A stretch of DNA of 40,789 nucleotides, from the NCBI RefSeq assembly GCF_014349105.1, contig NZ_JACSJI010000026.1:1-40789 (forward strand), read 5' to 3'. This DNA is from Caulobacter sp. 17J80-11 (GTDB lineage: Bacteria > Pseudomonadota > Alphaproteobacteria > Caulobacterales > Caulobacteraceae). The notes under the pieces are model-generated. The model worked only from the letters and a program-made list of their open reading frames with translations, was not told the DNA's origin and ran no database searches. Below, piece by piece: positions 16,065 to 26,492 of the stretch. The first letter of the stretch is position 1. Every line of letters begins with the position of its first letter. The position numbers and the translations under genes were made by a program.

Positions 16065-16112
16065 ACCGCCCTAAGGGCGGTCCCCTCCCCCGCGGCTCCG
16101 CCGCAGGGGAGG
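16065..16112. repeat. Two GC-rich inverted repeats between lipoprotein gene and putA
   Basis: ACCGCCC at 16065 pairs with GGGCGGT ending at 16081. CCTCCCC at 16084-16090 pairs with GGGGAGG at 16106-16112, and the interior (GCGGC tcc GCCGC) is also self-complementary. The outer arm is the same GGGGAGG motif seen after hslO and in the 12576-12743 repeat, so these belong to one dispersed intergenic family. Confidence 0.75.
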
Positions 16113-16121
16113 AGATGACGC

Positions 16122-19100
16122 TTACAGGTTCAGCAGGGCCGGGTCGCCGCCCTGGGCGGCGATGTTGACCGACACCGCGCGCTCCGAGGCGTAGCGCAGC
16201 AGGGCGTGCGGGCCGCCGGCCTTCGGGCCGGTGCCGGACAGGCCTTCGCCGCCGAACGGCTGGACGCCGACCACCGCGCCGATGATCGAGCGGTTGACGT
16301 AGACGTTGCCGGCCGGAACCAGACGCTTCACCTCTTCGGCGAAGGCCTCGATGCGGCTGTGCACGCCGAGCGTCAGGCCGTAGCCGCGGGCGGCCAGCTT
16401 GCGGGCGACGTCTTCCAAGTCGGACGGCTCGTAGCGGTAGACGTGCAGCACCGGGCCGAACACCTCGCGCTCGAGGAAGTCCGGGGTCGGGATCTCGGCG
16501 ATCACCGGGCCGAAGAACACGCCCTTTTCGGCCAGAGCGCCCGGATCCATCTGCTTGAGGATCTTGGCTTCCTTCTTCAGGCGCTCGACATGGGCCTCGA
16601 GGTTGGCGCGGGCCTCCTCGTCGATCACCGGGCCGACGTCGGTCGAGGCGTCGGCCGGGTCGCCCATCACCAGGGCGTCCATCGCGCCCATCAGGCCCTC
16701 GATCAGGCCGTCGGCCGAATCCTTGGGCACGTAGAGGATGCGCAAGGCCGAGCAGCGCTGGCCGGCCGAGCCGACCGCCGAGAGGATCACGTCGTCGATC
16801 ACCTGTTCGCGCAGGGCCGTGGTGTCCACGAACATGCCGTTCAGGCCGCCGGTCTCGGCGATGAAGGGCACGATCGGGCCGCGGCGGGCGGCCAGCGTCT
16901 GGTTGATCTTCCAGGCGGTGTCGGTCCCGCCGGTGAAGGCGACGCCGTCGATCTGGGCGTGGCCGGTCAGCATGGCGCCTACGGTCTCGCCGCGGCCCGG
17001 CAGTAGGGCCAGCAGCTTGGCGTCGAGGCCGGCCTTGAAGAACAGGCGCACGGCTTCGGCGGCGATCAGCGGGGTCTGCTCGGCCGGCTTGGCCAGCACG
17101 GCGTTGCCGGCGGCCAGCGCCGCGGCGATCTGGCCGGTGAAGATGGCCAGCGGGAAGTTCCACGGGCTGATGCAGACGAACACGCCGCGGCCGTGCAGTT
17201 CCAGGTGGTTGGTCTCGCCGACCGGACCGGTCAGGGTCTCGGCCTTGGCGAACTGCTTCTCGGCCAGGGCGGCGTAGTAGCGGCAGAAGTCGGCCGCCTC
17301 GCGCACCTCGGCGACGCCGTCGTTCAGGGTCTTGCCGGCTTCGCGCGACAGCAGCGCCACCAGGCGCTCCATGTCGGCTTCCAGCGCGTCGCCCATGGCG
17401 CGCAGCACCACCGCGCGCTTCGGACCGCCCAGGGCGTCCCAGCCGATCTGGGCGGCGTGGCCCAGGCGGATGGCGTCGGCGACGTCGCCTTCGGTGGCTT
17501 CCGAGACCTCGCCCAGCACGCGCGAGCGGTCGGACGGGCTGGTCACCGGCTGCGGGCCGGCGCCCGGACGCAGCTTGCCGCCCACGATCGGGCCGGCCTG
17601 GATGCGCTCGCCTTCGACGGCGGTCACGGCGCGGCCGATCGAGGCGCGCGCGTCGGCCTGGGAGAAGTCGAGGCCGAGCGAGTTCTTGCGGTCAGGTCCG
17701 TACATGTTTTCCGGGGTCGGGATCTTGGGGTGACGGTCGGGTTGGGCTTCCACGGCGCTGATCGGGTCGGCGACGACCTGGTCGGCGGGGACGCGGTCGT
17801 CCAGCAGGGCGTGGACGAAGGAGGTGTTGGCGCCGTTCTCGAGCAGGCGGCGCACCAGGTAGGGCAGCAGGTCCTCGTGGCCGCCCACCGGCGCGTAGGC
17901 GCGGATGGTGACGCCGCCGTAGCGGGTCTGGGCGGCGGCGTAGAGGGCCTCGCCCATGCCGTGCAGGCGCTGGTGCTCGATCGCCACGCCCTTGGCCTGG
18001 GCCATGTGGCGCACGGCCGCCAGGGTGTGGGCGTTGTGGGTGGCGAACTGCGGATAGAGGTTCGGCGCGGCGTCGATCAGCGCCCTGGCGCAGACCAGGT
18101 AGCTGAGATCGGTTGCCGGCTTGGTGGTGTAGACCGGATAGTCCGGGCGGCCGGCGACCTGGGCCTTCTTGATCTCGCTGTCCCAGTAGGCGCCCTTCAC
18201 CAGGCGCACCATCAGGCGCCGCCCGGTCGAGCGGGACAGCTCGGCCAGGCGCTGGATCACTTCCAGGCCGCGCTTCTGGTAAGCTTGGACGACGACGCCG
18301 AGGCCGGTCCAGTCGCCCAGCTCCGGCTCGCGGGCCAGCCGGTCGATCAGCTTCATCGACAGCACCAGGCGGTCGGCCTCTTCGGCGTCGATGGCGTAGT
18401 TCAGGTCGTACTGCTTGGCGATCAGGGCCAGGCGCTTGATGCGGGGATAGAGCTCCTCCCACACCCGGGCCTCATGGGTGGCCTCGTAGCGCGGGCAGAG
18501 CGCCGACAGTTTCACCGAGACGCCGTGGCCGGTCTCGGGCCCGCTGCCGCCCTTGTTCTTGCCGACGGTCTCGATCGCCTTGGCGTAGAGCCCTTCGTAG
18601 CGCGCCGCGTCGGCGGCGGTGCGGGCGCCTTCGCCCAGCATGTCGAAGGAGCAGAGATAGCCTTCCTTCTTGGACCGGCTCAGCGCGCCTTCGATGGTGC
18701 GGCCCAGCACGAACTGCTCGCCCATGATGCGCACGGCGGCGGCCACGGCCTGGCGGATCACCGGCTCGCCGACGCGGCCGGCGAGGCGCGCCAGGAAGCC
18801 GCCGAGGTCGGTGCGGGCCTGCTCGTCGACGTCGACGATCCGCCCCGTGAGCATCAGGCCCCAGGTCGAGGCGTTGACGAACAGGCTGTCGGACTTGCCC
18901 AGGTGCGAGGCCCAGTCGGCCGAGCCGATCTTCTCGGCGATCAGCTTGTCGCGGGTCTCCTCGTCGGGCGTGCGCAGCAGGGCTTCGGCCAGGCACATCA
19001 GGGCCAGGCCCTCGCGGGTGCCCAGCGAGAACTGCTGCAGGAAGCTCTCGACCACGCCCTGGCGCTTGGTCTGCGAACGGGCGTCGCGGACCAGGGCCTC

Positions 19101-19244
19101 GGCCTCGTCGCGCACGGCCTTGCGTTCGTCCGGGGTCAGGGGAACGCGCGCCAGCAAGTCACGGACCGCGTCGGCCTCGTTGCGATATTTGCCCTGATCG
19201 AGGCTGTCCCACGTGCTGGGCAGCGGCGCCATGTCGAGCGGCAT
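16122..19244 (-). CDS. putA: Bifunctional proline dehydrogenase / P5C dehydrogenase
   Basis: Oxidises proline to glutamate in two steps, FAD- then NAD-dependent, with channelled intermediate; peripheral to the inner membrane. The protein is 1040 residues. The proline dehydrogenase barrel shows RLVKGAYWDSEIK, FATHNAHT, HQRLHGMGE and YAPVGGHEDLLPYLVRRLLE. The aldehyde dehydrogenase part has PWNFPLAIFTGQ, GVAFTGGTD, the catalytic Glu in AETGGLNG and the catalytic Cys in GQRCSALRIL. The N-terminus lacks the ribbon-helix-helix DNA-binding domain of enterobacterial PutA, so it cannot repress its own gene. There is no long C-terminal extension. ATG 19244 has an AGGAG site 10 bases upstream. The nearest regulator is the TetR gene 125 bases upstream on the same strand. 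Confidence 0.96.
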   Translation of the reverse strand: MPLDMAPLPSTWDSLDQGKYRNEADAVRDLLARVPLTPDERKAVRDEAEALVRDARSQTKRQGVVESFLQQFSLGTREGLALMCLAEALLRTPDEETRDKLIAEKIGSADWASHLGKSDSLFVNASTWGLMLTGRIVDVDEQARTDLGGFLARLAGRVGEPVIRQAVAAAVRIMGEQFVLGRTIEGALSRSKKEGYLCSFDMLGEGARTAADAARYEGLYAKAIETVGKNKGGSGPETGHGVSVKLSALCPRYEATHEARVWEELYPRIKRLALIAKQYDLNYAIDAEEADRLVLSMKLIDRLAREPELGDWTGLGVVVQAYQKRGLEVIQRLAELSRSTGRRLMVRLVKGAYWDSEIKKAQVAGRPDYPVYTTKPATDLSYLVCARALIDAAPNLYPQFATHNAHTLAAVRHMAQAKGVAIEHQRLHGMGEALYAAAQTRYGGVTIRAYAPVGGHEDLLPYLVRRLLENGANTSFVHALLDDRVPADQVVADPISAVEAQPDRHPKIPTPENMYGPDRKNSLGLDFSQADARASIGRAVTAVEGERIQAGPIVGGKLRPGAGPQPVTSPSDRSRVLGEVSEATEGDVADAIRLGHAAQIGWDALGGPKRAVVLRAMGDALEADMERLVALLSREAGKTLNDGVAEVREAADFCRYYAALAEKQFAKAETLTGPVGETNHLELHGRGVFVCISPWNFPLAIFTGQIAAALAAGNAVLAKPAEQTPLIAAEAVRLFFKAGLDAKLLALLPGRGETVGAMLTGHAQIDGVAFTGGTDTAWKINQTLAARRGPIVPFIAETGGLNGMFVDTTALREQVIDDVILSAVGSAGQRCSALRILYVPKDSADGLIEGLMGAMDALVMGDPADASTDVGPVIDEEARANLEAHVERLKKEAKILKQMDPGALAEKGVFFGPVIAEIPTPDFLEREVFGPVLHVYRYEPSDLEDVARKLAARGYGLTLGVHSRIEAFAEEVKRLVPAGNVYVNRSIIGAVVGVQPFGGEGLSGTGPKAGGPHALLRYASERAVSVNIAAQGGDPALLNL

Positions 19245-19314
19245 CAGGCGAAACTCCTAAGTTCGGGCGCTCACTTAGCCTCGCGGCGCCCTTACGGAAA
19301 GGGGGCGGGGCCGG

Positions 19315-19328
19315 GCGCGACGTCGCGC
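19315..19328. promoter_or_regulatory. 14-base perfect palindrome upstream of putA
   Basis: GCGCGACGTCGCGC is an exact palindrome 71-84 bases ahead of the putA start codon, in the gap between the TetR gene and putA. Its position suits an operator. In DNA of this GC content such palindromes arise by chance fairly often, so the role is a guess. Confidence 0.3.
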
Positions 19329-19369
19329 AGGTCCGCGTCGGAATTGAGGCTGGGGCGCTTCGGCGCGAC

Positions 19370-20023
19370 TCAATCCCACAGGTCGGTGACGTCGCCCTTG
19401 CGGTTCAGCATGTGGGCGGCGCGCTTCACGACCTTCAGGACAGCCTGCACGCGGGCGTCGCGCTCGTAGCTGGGGCCGGTGCGGGCCAGGCCCTCCAGGG
19501 CGAAGCGGGCCAGGTCGCGGCTGGCCTGGAAGCGCGGATCCCGCCCGGCCTGCAGGAAGCCCAGCAAGGGGCCGCCGACGCCGGAGCGGTCGAAAGCCGC
19601 CTGGGCCGGACGGATGGCGTCGCCCACCTGCGGGTCGGTGCGGGCCGCCGCCTCCAGTTCCATGAAGGCGCGGAAGGGCTGGGTCTGCAGCAGCCGCCAA
19701 TAGGCGTCGATCGCCTCGTCCACCGCGTCCGCCCCGCGCGGCAGGGCGGCGTGGGCCTGGCGGAACAGCACCTCGCGCGCGGCCTGCACGTGCGCCGCCG
19801 CGGCCGAGATCAGGCTCTCGCGGTCGGGGAAGTGATAGAGCATGGCCCCGCGGGTCAGCTCGGCCGCCTCGGCGATCTTCGGATTGGTCGCCTCGACCAC
19901 GCCGACCTCGGCGAACAGCCGCATGGCGGTGTCGAGGATGCGGGCGCGGGTCCGGCGCGACTTGGGCGTGTCGCGGCCGCGGGGCTCGAGGGAAGCGGTG
20001 TCTGACATGGTCGCGCGATCCAT
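19370..20023 (-). CDS. TetR-family transcriptional regulator
   Basis: DNA-binding repressor-type regulator, about 217 residues. The N-terminal helix-turn-helix is clear: RARILDTAMRLFAEVGVVEATNPKIAEAAELTRGAMLYHFPDRESLI, with the conserved LYHFPDRE recognition end. The C-terminal ligand domain is helical and not recognisable to a ligand class. The ATG at 20023 was chosen for its G-rich upstream stretch; 20008 (MSDTASLE) is an alternative, and the longer frame to 20080 is unlikely. It is divergent from a glycosyltransferase (114 bases) and lies upstream of putA on the same strand, so either could be its target. Confidence 0.88.
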   Translation of the reverse strand: MDRATMSDTASLEPRGRDTPKSRRTRARILDTAMRLFAEVGVVEATNPKIAEAAELTRGAMLYHFPDRESLISAAAAHVQAAREVLFRQAHAALPRGADAVDEAIDAYWRLLQTQPFRAFMELEAAARTDPQVGDAIRPAQAAFDRSGVGGPLLGFLQAGRDPRFQASRDLARFALEGLARTGPSYERDARVQAVLKVVKRAAHMLNRKGDVTDLWD

Positions 20024-20137
20024 AGCCCCCCCGGGCGCGACTGCAAACCGCGCGGGATCGTTAATCCTGATCCCTCGCAATTGTCACAAATCCCTCTTAT
20101 ACGGCTTGGGTCTTCAAGGGTCGGGTCGAAGCTGCGT

Positions 20138-21208
20138 ATGCGGATTCTGTTAGCGTCGGACGCGTGGGAGCCCCAGGTGAACGGGGTCGTGCGCACCTTG
20201 ACCCGCACCGTGGCCGAATGCCGCGCGATGGGGCACGAGGTGCTGGTCCTGTCGCCGGACCAGTTCAAGACCATCCCCTGCCCGACCTATCCGGAGATCC
20301 GTCTGGCGCTGGGCGCCTACGAGGACATCCGCGAGCGGTTCAAGACCTTCGAGCCGGACGGCATCCACATCGCCACGGAAGGCCCGATCGGCCTGGCGGC
20401 GCGGCGCATCTGCCTGGAGTGGAAGCTGCCGTTCACGACCAGCTACCACACCAAGTTCCCGGAATACGTCTCGGCCCGTTTCCCGGTGCCGGTGCAGGCG
20501 GGCTACGCCTACATGCGCTGGTTCCACAATCCGTCGGGGCGGCTGATGGTCGCGACCCCGACCCTGCGCGACGAACTGGTCAAACACGGCTTCCGCAACG
20601 TCTCGCCCTGGTCGCGCGGCGTCGACACCGAGCTGTTCCGCCCCGACCTGGAGCCGATCTACAAGGACCTGCCCCGCCCGATCTGGCTGAACGTCGGCCG
20701 GGTGGCGGTGGAGAAGAACATCGAGGCCTTCCTGGCCCAGGACCTGCCCGGCACCAAGGTGGTGGTCGGCGACGGCCCGGCCCGCGAGGAGCTGCAGGCC
20801 AAGTATCCCAAGGCGGTGTTCCTGGGCGCCAAGTTCGGCGACGAGCTGGCCCGCTGCTTCGCCGACGCGGACGTGTTCGTCTTCCCGTCCTGGACCGACA
20901 CCTTCGGCCTGGTGATCCTGGAGGCCATGGCGACCGGCACGCCGGTGGCGGCCTACCCGGCCCACGGCCCGATCGACATCATTCCGGGCTCGGGCGCCGG
21001 CGCGATCCACGACGACCTGCGCGAGGCCTGCCTGGAAGCGCTGAAGTGCGACCGCAAGGTGGTGCGCGCCTACGCCGAGAAGTTCTCCTGGCGCGCCTCG
21101 GCGGAAGAGTTCGTGCGCAACCTGCAGCCCTATCCGGAGCCGGAGAAGACCCGCTTCTGGCGGCGGCTGCGGCGCCTGGCGCGGCTGCGGCGGCGCAACG
21201 CGGCCTGA
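20138..21208 (+). CDS. GT4 glycosyltransferase (SqdX/MgtA-like)
   Basis: Cytoplasmic or membrane-peripheral glycosyltransferase of 356 residues in the GT4 group that includes glycolipid and mannosyl enzymes. It opens with LLASDAWEPQVNGVVRTL, the usual N-terminal loop of this group, then HIATEGPIGLAAR and a TSYHTKFPEY acceptor segment. The donor-binding half has NVGRVAVEKNIEAFL, VVVGDGPAREEL, VFLGAKFGDELA and the catalytic-loop region SWTDTFGLVILEAMATGTPVAA. ATG 20138 starts the conserved MRILLAS. It may glycosylate a membrane lipid (inference from relatives). It is not beside the polysaccharide cluster, and its nearest partner is the divergent TetR gene. A weak hairpin (21234-21252) follows. 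Confidence 0.9.
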   Translation: MRILLASDAWEPQVNGVVRTLTRTVAECRAMGHEVLVLSPDQFKTIPCPTYPEIRLALGAYEDIRERFKTFEPDGIHIATEGPIGLAARRICLEWKLPFTTSYHTKFPEYVSARFPVPVQAGYAYMRWFHNPSGRLMVATPTLRDELVKHGFRNVSPWSRGVDTELFRPDLEPIYKDLPRPIWLNVGRVAVEKNIEAFLAQDLPGTKVVVGDGPAREELQAKYPKAVFLGAKFGDELARCFADADVFVFPSWTDTFGLVILEAMATGTPVAAYPAHGPIDIIPGSGAGAIHDDLREACLEALKCDRKVVRAYAEKFSWRASAEEFVRNLQPYPEPEKTRFWRRLRRLARLRRRNAA

Positions 21209-21291
21209 GGCCCTGATCGAGCAACGCATGGAAAAGCCGCGCTCGACGGCTTAAATCGTCCGCGAACGGCGTTTCCGCACGAGGTCTTTGC

Positions 21292-23352
<2,061 letters not shown>

Positions 23353-23407
23353 GCCGGGAACCGCCGCGCGCTTCCGACCCTTCCTGAGGGTTCCGGAGTA
23401 AGCGTCC

Positions 23408-24031
23408 ATGTTCCGCAAGTACGAGTTCGCCGCCGCCGGCGCCGCCGCTCTCCTGACGCTCGGCGGTCCCGCCTCGGCGCGCCAGGCGGTGACCCAGAAC
23501 CCGGCCGAGGTGCAGGCCGGGACCTATGCGATCGATCCGGCCCACAGCAAGATCACCTGGAAGGTCTCGCACCTGGGCTATTCGACCTATGTCGGCCAGT
23601 TCGCCAAGGTCGAGGGCGTGCTGCACCTCGACGCGAAGAACCCGGCGGCCAGCAAGATCAACGTGACGATCGACACCACCTCGGTCGGCACGCTGAACCC
23701 CGCGCTCGACAAGCACGTGAAGTCCGGCGAATTCCTCGACGTCGAGAAGTTTCCGGTCGCCACCTTCAACTCCACCCAGGTGCAGCCGACCGGGCCGAAG
23801 ACCGCAAAGATCACCGGCGACCTGACCCTGCGCGGGGTGACCAGGCCCGCGACGGTGGACGTGACGTTCAACCAGGCCGGGACCAATCCGCTGGACAAAC
23901 GCTACTCGCTGGGCTTCGCCGGCGAGGCCAAGATCAAGCGCTCGGACTTCGGCATCACCACCTACATCCCCGCCGTCGGCGACGAGGTGACGCTGGAGAT
24001 CGAGGCCGAACTGAAGCGGACCGGCGATTGA
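23408..24031 (+). CDS. YceI-family periplasmic protein
   Basis: A 207-residue exported protein of the YceI lipocalin-like family, which binds isoprenoid-type lipids in characterised members; the cellular role is unclear. The N-terminal signal peptide (FAAAGAAALLTLGGPASARQ) would be cleaved after residue 24 or so. The mature domain begins YAIDPAHSKITWKVSHLG and contains GVLHLDAKNPAASKI, HVKSGEFLDVEKFPVATF, GDLTLRGVTRPATVDVTF and the C-terminal IKRSDFGITTYIPAVGDEVTL, all characteristic. ATG 23408 has a GGAG site upstream. It is 55 bases behind nadE and convergent with pstS. Confidence 0.95.
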   Translation: MFRKYEFAAAGAAALLTLGGPASARQAVTQNPAEVQAGTYAIDPAHSKITWKVSHLGYSTYVGQFAKVEGVLHLDAKNPAASKINVTIDTTSVGTLNPALDKHVKSGEFLDVEKFPVATFNSTQVQPTGPKTAKITGDLTLRGVTRPATVDVTFNQAGTNPLDKRYSLGFAGEAKIKRSDFGITTYIPAVGDEVTLEIEAELKRTGD

Positions 24032-24069
24032 AAAAAGACAACGCCGCGGACCTTTCGATCCGCGGCGTT
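24031..24069 (-). terminator. Terminator between yceI-family gene and pstS
   Basis: An 11-bp perfect stem (24040-24050 with 24059-24069, AACGCCGCGGA) with an 8-base loop. On the minus strand it is followed after three bases by six Ts (24036-24031), so it mainly terminates pstS. On the plus strand no T-run follows, though it could still end the YceI message. Confidence 0.85.
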
Positions 24070-24093
24070 CCTGACTTCAAAGAGATCGGTCGC

Positions 24094-25140
24094 TCAGGCG
24101 GCCGGGCGCTTCATCGGCGGCAGGTTCGCAGCGACCTGCTTCTGGGCGTCGTGCTGGCCGGCCGGCAGCGGGATCAGACCGCGGTCCTGCAGGTAGCCGC
24201 CACGACCGGTGGCCGCGTCGGACACGAACTCGGCGACGAATTCCTTCAGGCCCGGCGTGACGCCGACGTTGGCCTTCTTCACGTAGATGTAGAGCGAGCG
24301 CGACAGCGGGTAGGAGCCGTCGGCGATGGTCTGGGCGGTCGGGGCGACGCCGTTGACCTTGGCGGCCTTCACCTTGTCCATGTTCTCTTCGAGGTACGAG
24401 TACCCGAAGACGCCCAGCGAGCCCGGGGTCTTGGTCAGGGTGCCGACGATGGCGTTGTCGTTTTCGCCGGCGTCGACCCAGGCGCCGTCCTCACGGATGG
24501 TGTCGGCCAGCTGCTTGAAGCGCTTCTCGTTGTCGCCACGGATCTGGTCCATGGTCGGGAACTTGCGGGCGCCGGCCTCCATGGCCAGTTCCACGAAGGC
24601 GTCGCGGGTGCCCGAGGTCGGGGGCGGGCCGTACACCAGGATGCGGTTGCCCGGCAGGCCGGTGCCGATCTGATCCCAGGTGGTGTACGGGTTGACCGGG
24701 AATTGGCCGCCGCGCAGGGCGTTCTTGGCCAGGGCCAGGTACAGGTGCTCGGTCTTGAAGCTGTAGTCCGCGCCGTCCTTGTCGGTGGCGACCACGATGC
24801 CGTCGAAGCCGACCTTGATCTCGACGATGTCCTTCACGCCCTTGGCGGCGCAGGCGTCGAATTCGGACTTCTTCATCGGACGCGAGGCGTTGGCGATGTC
24901 CGGGTAGCCGGCGCCCGTGCCCGAGCAGAACAGCTTGATGCCGCCGCCGGTGCCCAGGCTCTCGACCTTCGGAGCCTTCATGCCGGTCTTGCGGGCGAAG
25001 TTTTCAGCCACGCGGGTGGAGAACGGGAACACGGTCGACGAACCGGCGGCCCAGACGTAGTCGCGGCCGGCGGCGAAGGCCGGCGAGGCGCCGGCGGTCA
25101 GGGCGGCGACAGCGGCGGCCGCCACGAGAAGCTTTTTCAT
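24094..25140 (-). CDS. pstS: Phosphate ABC transporter substrate-binding protein
   Basis: Periplasmic phosphate-binding component of a Pst-type importer, 348 residues. A typical Sec signal peptide covers residues 1-24 (LLVAAAAVAALTAGASPAFA). The mature protein has the phosphate-site segments AAGSSTVFPF, SLGTGGGIKLFC, ANASRPMK, and PPTSGTRDAFVEL. Pst permease and ATPase genes are not adjacent, so this solitary pstS must work with subunits encoded elsewhere. It follows the porin gene on the same strand, separated by a 12-bp-stem hairpin, so it may be partly uncoupled or have its own promoter (one CTGTC element lies in the leader). Expected to respond to phosphate starvation. Confidence 0.95.
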   Translation of the reverse strand: MKKLLVAAAAVAALTAGASPAFAAGRDYVWAAGSSTVFPFSTRVAENFARKTGMKAPKVESLGTGGGIKLFCSGTGAGYPDIANASRPMKKSEFDACAAKGVKDIVEIKVGFDGIVVATDKDGADYSFKTEHLYLALAKNALRGGQFPVNPYTTWDQIGTGLPGNRILVYGPPPTSGTRDAFVELAMEAGARKFPTMDQIRGDNEKRFKQLADTIREDGAWVDAGENDNAIVGTLTKTPGSLGVFGYSYLEENMDKVKAAKVNGVAPTAQTIADGSYPLSRSLYIYVKKANVGVTPGLKEFVAEFVSDAATGRGGYLQDRGLIPLPAGQHDAQKQVAANLPPMKRPAA

Positions 25141-25197
25141 CGGTCTCTCTCCAAGGCGACGAGGTCGTTTAGCCCGGTCGCCGACAGGGGGAAAGGA

Positions 25198-25225
25198 ACG
25201 GTCCGCGGCGAGGGCCGCGGACCGT
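25198..25225 (-). terminator. Strong hairpin between porin gene and pstS
   Basis: A perfect 12-bp stem (ACGGTCCGCGGC, 25198-25209, with 25214-25225) and 4-base loop lies 8 bases after the porin stop. On the minus strand it is followed by CCTTTCCCCC, only a weak U-tract, so it may be a leaky terminator or mRNA-end protector setting the porin:PstS ratio. Confidence 0.7.
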
Positions 25226-25232
25226 CAATTCA

Positions 25233-26492
25233 TTAGAAGTCGAGCTGAGCGCGCAGCTGGAAGACGTTGACGTCGACGTCCGAGCCCGCGGCCGGGTTGT
25301 CGTTCTTGCCCGCGGTGTAGTTGGCCATGAACTTCACGTACGGGAACGGGTAGTAGTTCGCGCCGAGGGTGTAGCCGGTGTATTCGCCGGCGGCGCCGAT
25401 CACGCCCGGAGCCGGCAGGTTGTGGGCGTCGGTCAGGTCGGCGTAGTCGTAGCGGGCCAGCAGTTCCAGAGCGCCCGTGCCGCCGGCGGTGGTCGGGTTC
25501 AGGACCTTCTGACGGCCGAACTCGGCCTTCTTCACGTCGTAGTTGCGGCTCTCGCCGGTCGGGAACCAGCTGACGAAGGCGTAGCCGGTCTTGATGTCGG
25601 CGTTGGCCTTCTTCGGCGAGACGGCGGTCAGGCCCTCGGCGTTGATCATGGCGTACTCGCCCTGCACCGAGATGCTGTTGTGCACCCAGGCCAGTTCGGC
25701 GGCGTAGGTGGTGTCGGCCTGCGCGAAGGCGCCGGTCGAGACGTAGCGGGCGCCGTAGTTGGTGTTCGGGCGGGCCTGGTAGGTGAAGGCTTCCGAACCG
25801 GCGTCGCGGTAACGGCCCCACACGCCCAGGTGCAGCTTGTCGGTGTCGGTGACGATCGGCGCGTAGGTGAAGCGGCCGGTGACGCCCAGACGCTCTTCAG
25901 CATCGGTCACGCCGTTGCCGGTGGCGACGTCGGCGTCGTTGATCGACCCGCCGGTCACGCCCAGGGCGGCCGACCAGTTGGAGTTGCTGACGTACTTGCC
26001 GACCACGCCCAGGGTGTAGCTGGCGTCGGTCACGTCGGCGAACGGGCCGCGGTCCATGAACGAGGTGAAGCGGGTCGAGGTCAGGTTCTCGAGCGAGGCG
26101 ACCTTCAGGTTGCCGGCCATCAGCGAGATGTTCTCGGTCGGCTTGTACTCGATGACCACGTCGTCCCACGACGGCGTGCCGCCGTTCACCCAGCCGCCTT
26201 CGATCTTGTAGGCCCACTGCGAGTTCAGCTGGCCTTCGACGCCCAGGAACACCTGGCGGCCGCGGACCTGACGGGCGGTGAAGTCCGTGCCGGTTTCGCG
26301 ATCGACGTCTTCGTACACGCCGTCGACCAGGATGCGGCCGCGGACTTTGAACTTCACGTCGTCGTTCGAGAACTCCGGCGCGCCCTTCCAGGCGGTCGAC
26401 AGCTCTTGAGCTTGAGCGGCGGCGCCCAGGGCGACGGCCGCGAGGACGCCCAGAGCGGCGCCGGCGAGCAGCGGGTTGTTCCGCATGGTCAT
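25233..26492 (-). CDS. Phosphate-selective porin O/P family outer-membrane protein
   Basis: Outer-membrane beta-barrel of 419 residues, likely importing phosphate or polyphosphate; relatives are OprO and OprP. Residues 1-30 are a signal peptide (ALGVLAAVALGAAAQAQ). The rest is a chain of alternating amphipathic beta-strands (GRILVDGVYEDVDR, QWAYKIEGGWVNGG, DDVVIEYKPTENISLMAGNLKV and onwards). It ends with a terminal Phe (QLRAQLDF), the usual barrel-assembly signal. SMAGNLK/LTSTRFTSFMDR resembles the OprP region after the loop that holds the phosphate ladder. ATG 26492 is given; ATG 26486 is better spaced from the AAGGA site and is equally possible. First gene of a porin-pstS pair, with a Pho-box-like array upstream. 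Confidence 0.92.
   Translation of the reverse strand: MTMRNNPLLAGAALGVLAAVALGAAAQAQELSTAWKGAPEFSNDDVKFKVRGRILVDGVYEDVDRETGTDFTARQVRGRQVFLGVEGQLNSQWAYKIEGGWVNGGTPSWDDVVIEYKPTENISLMAGNLKVASLENLTSTRFTSFMDRGPFADVTDASYTLGVVGKYVSNSNWSAALGVTGGSINDADVATGNGVTDAEERLGVTGRFTYAPIVTDTDKLHLGVWGRYRDAGSEAFTYQARPNTNYGARYVSTGAFAQADTTYAAELAWVHNSISVQGEYAMINAEGLTAVSPKKANADIKTGYAFVSWFPTGESRNYDVKKAEFGRQKVLNPTTAGGTGALELLARYDYADLTDAHNLPAPGVIGAAGEYTGYTLGANYYPFPYVKFMANYTAGKNDNPAAGSDVDVNVFQLRAQLDF

Noticed and set aside
17193-19469. 758-codon plus-strand open frame opposite putA
   Set aside because: It lies entirely over the well-supported putA gene and its translation is a Gly/Ala/Val/His/Gln/Arg/Asp mix typical of the antisense frame of GC-rich genes, with no recognisable motif.
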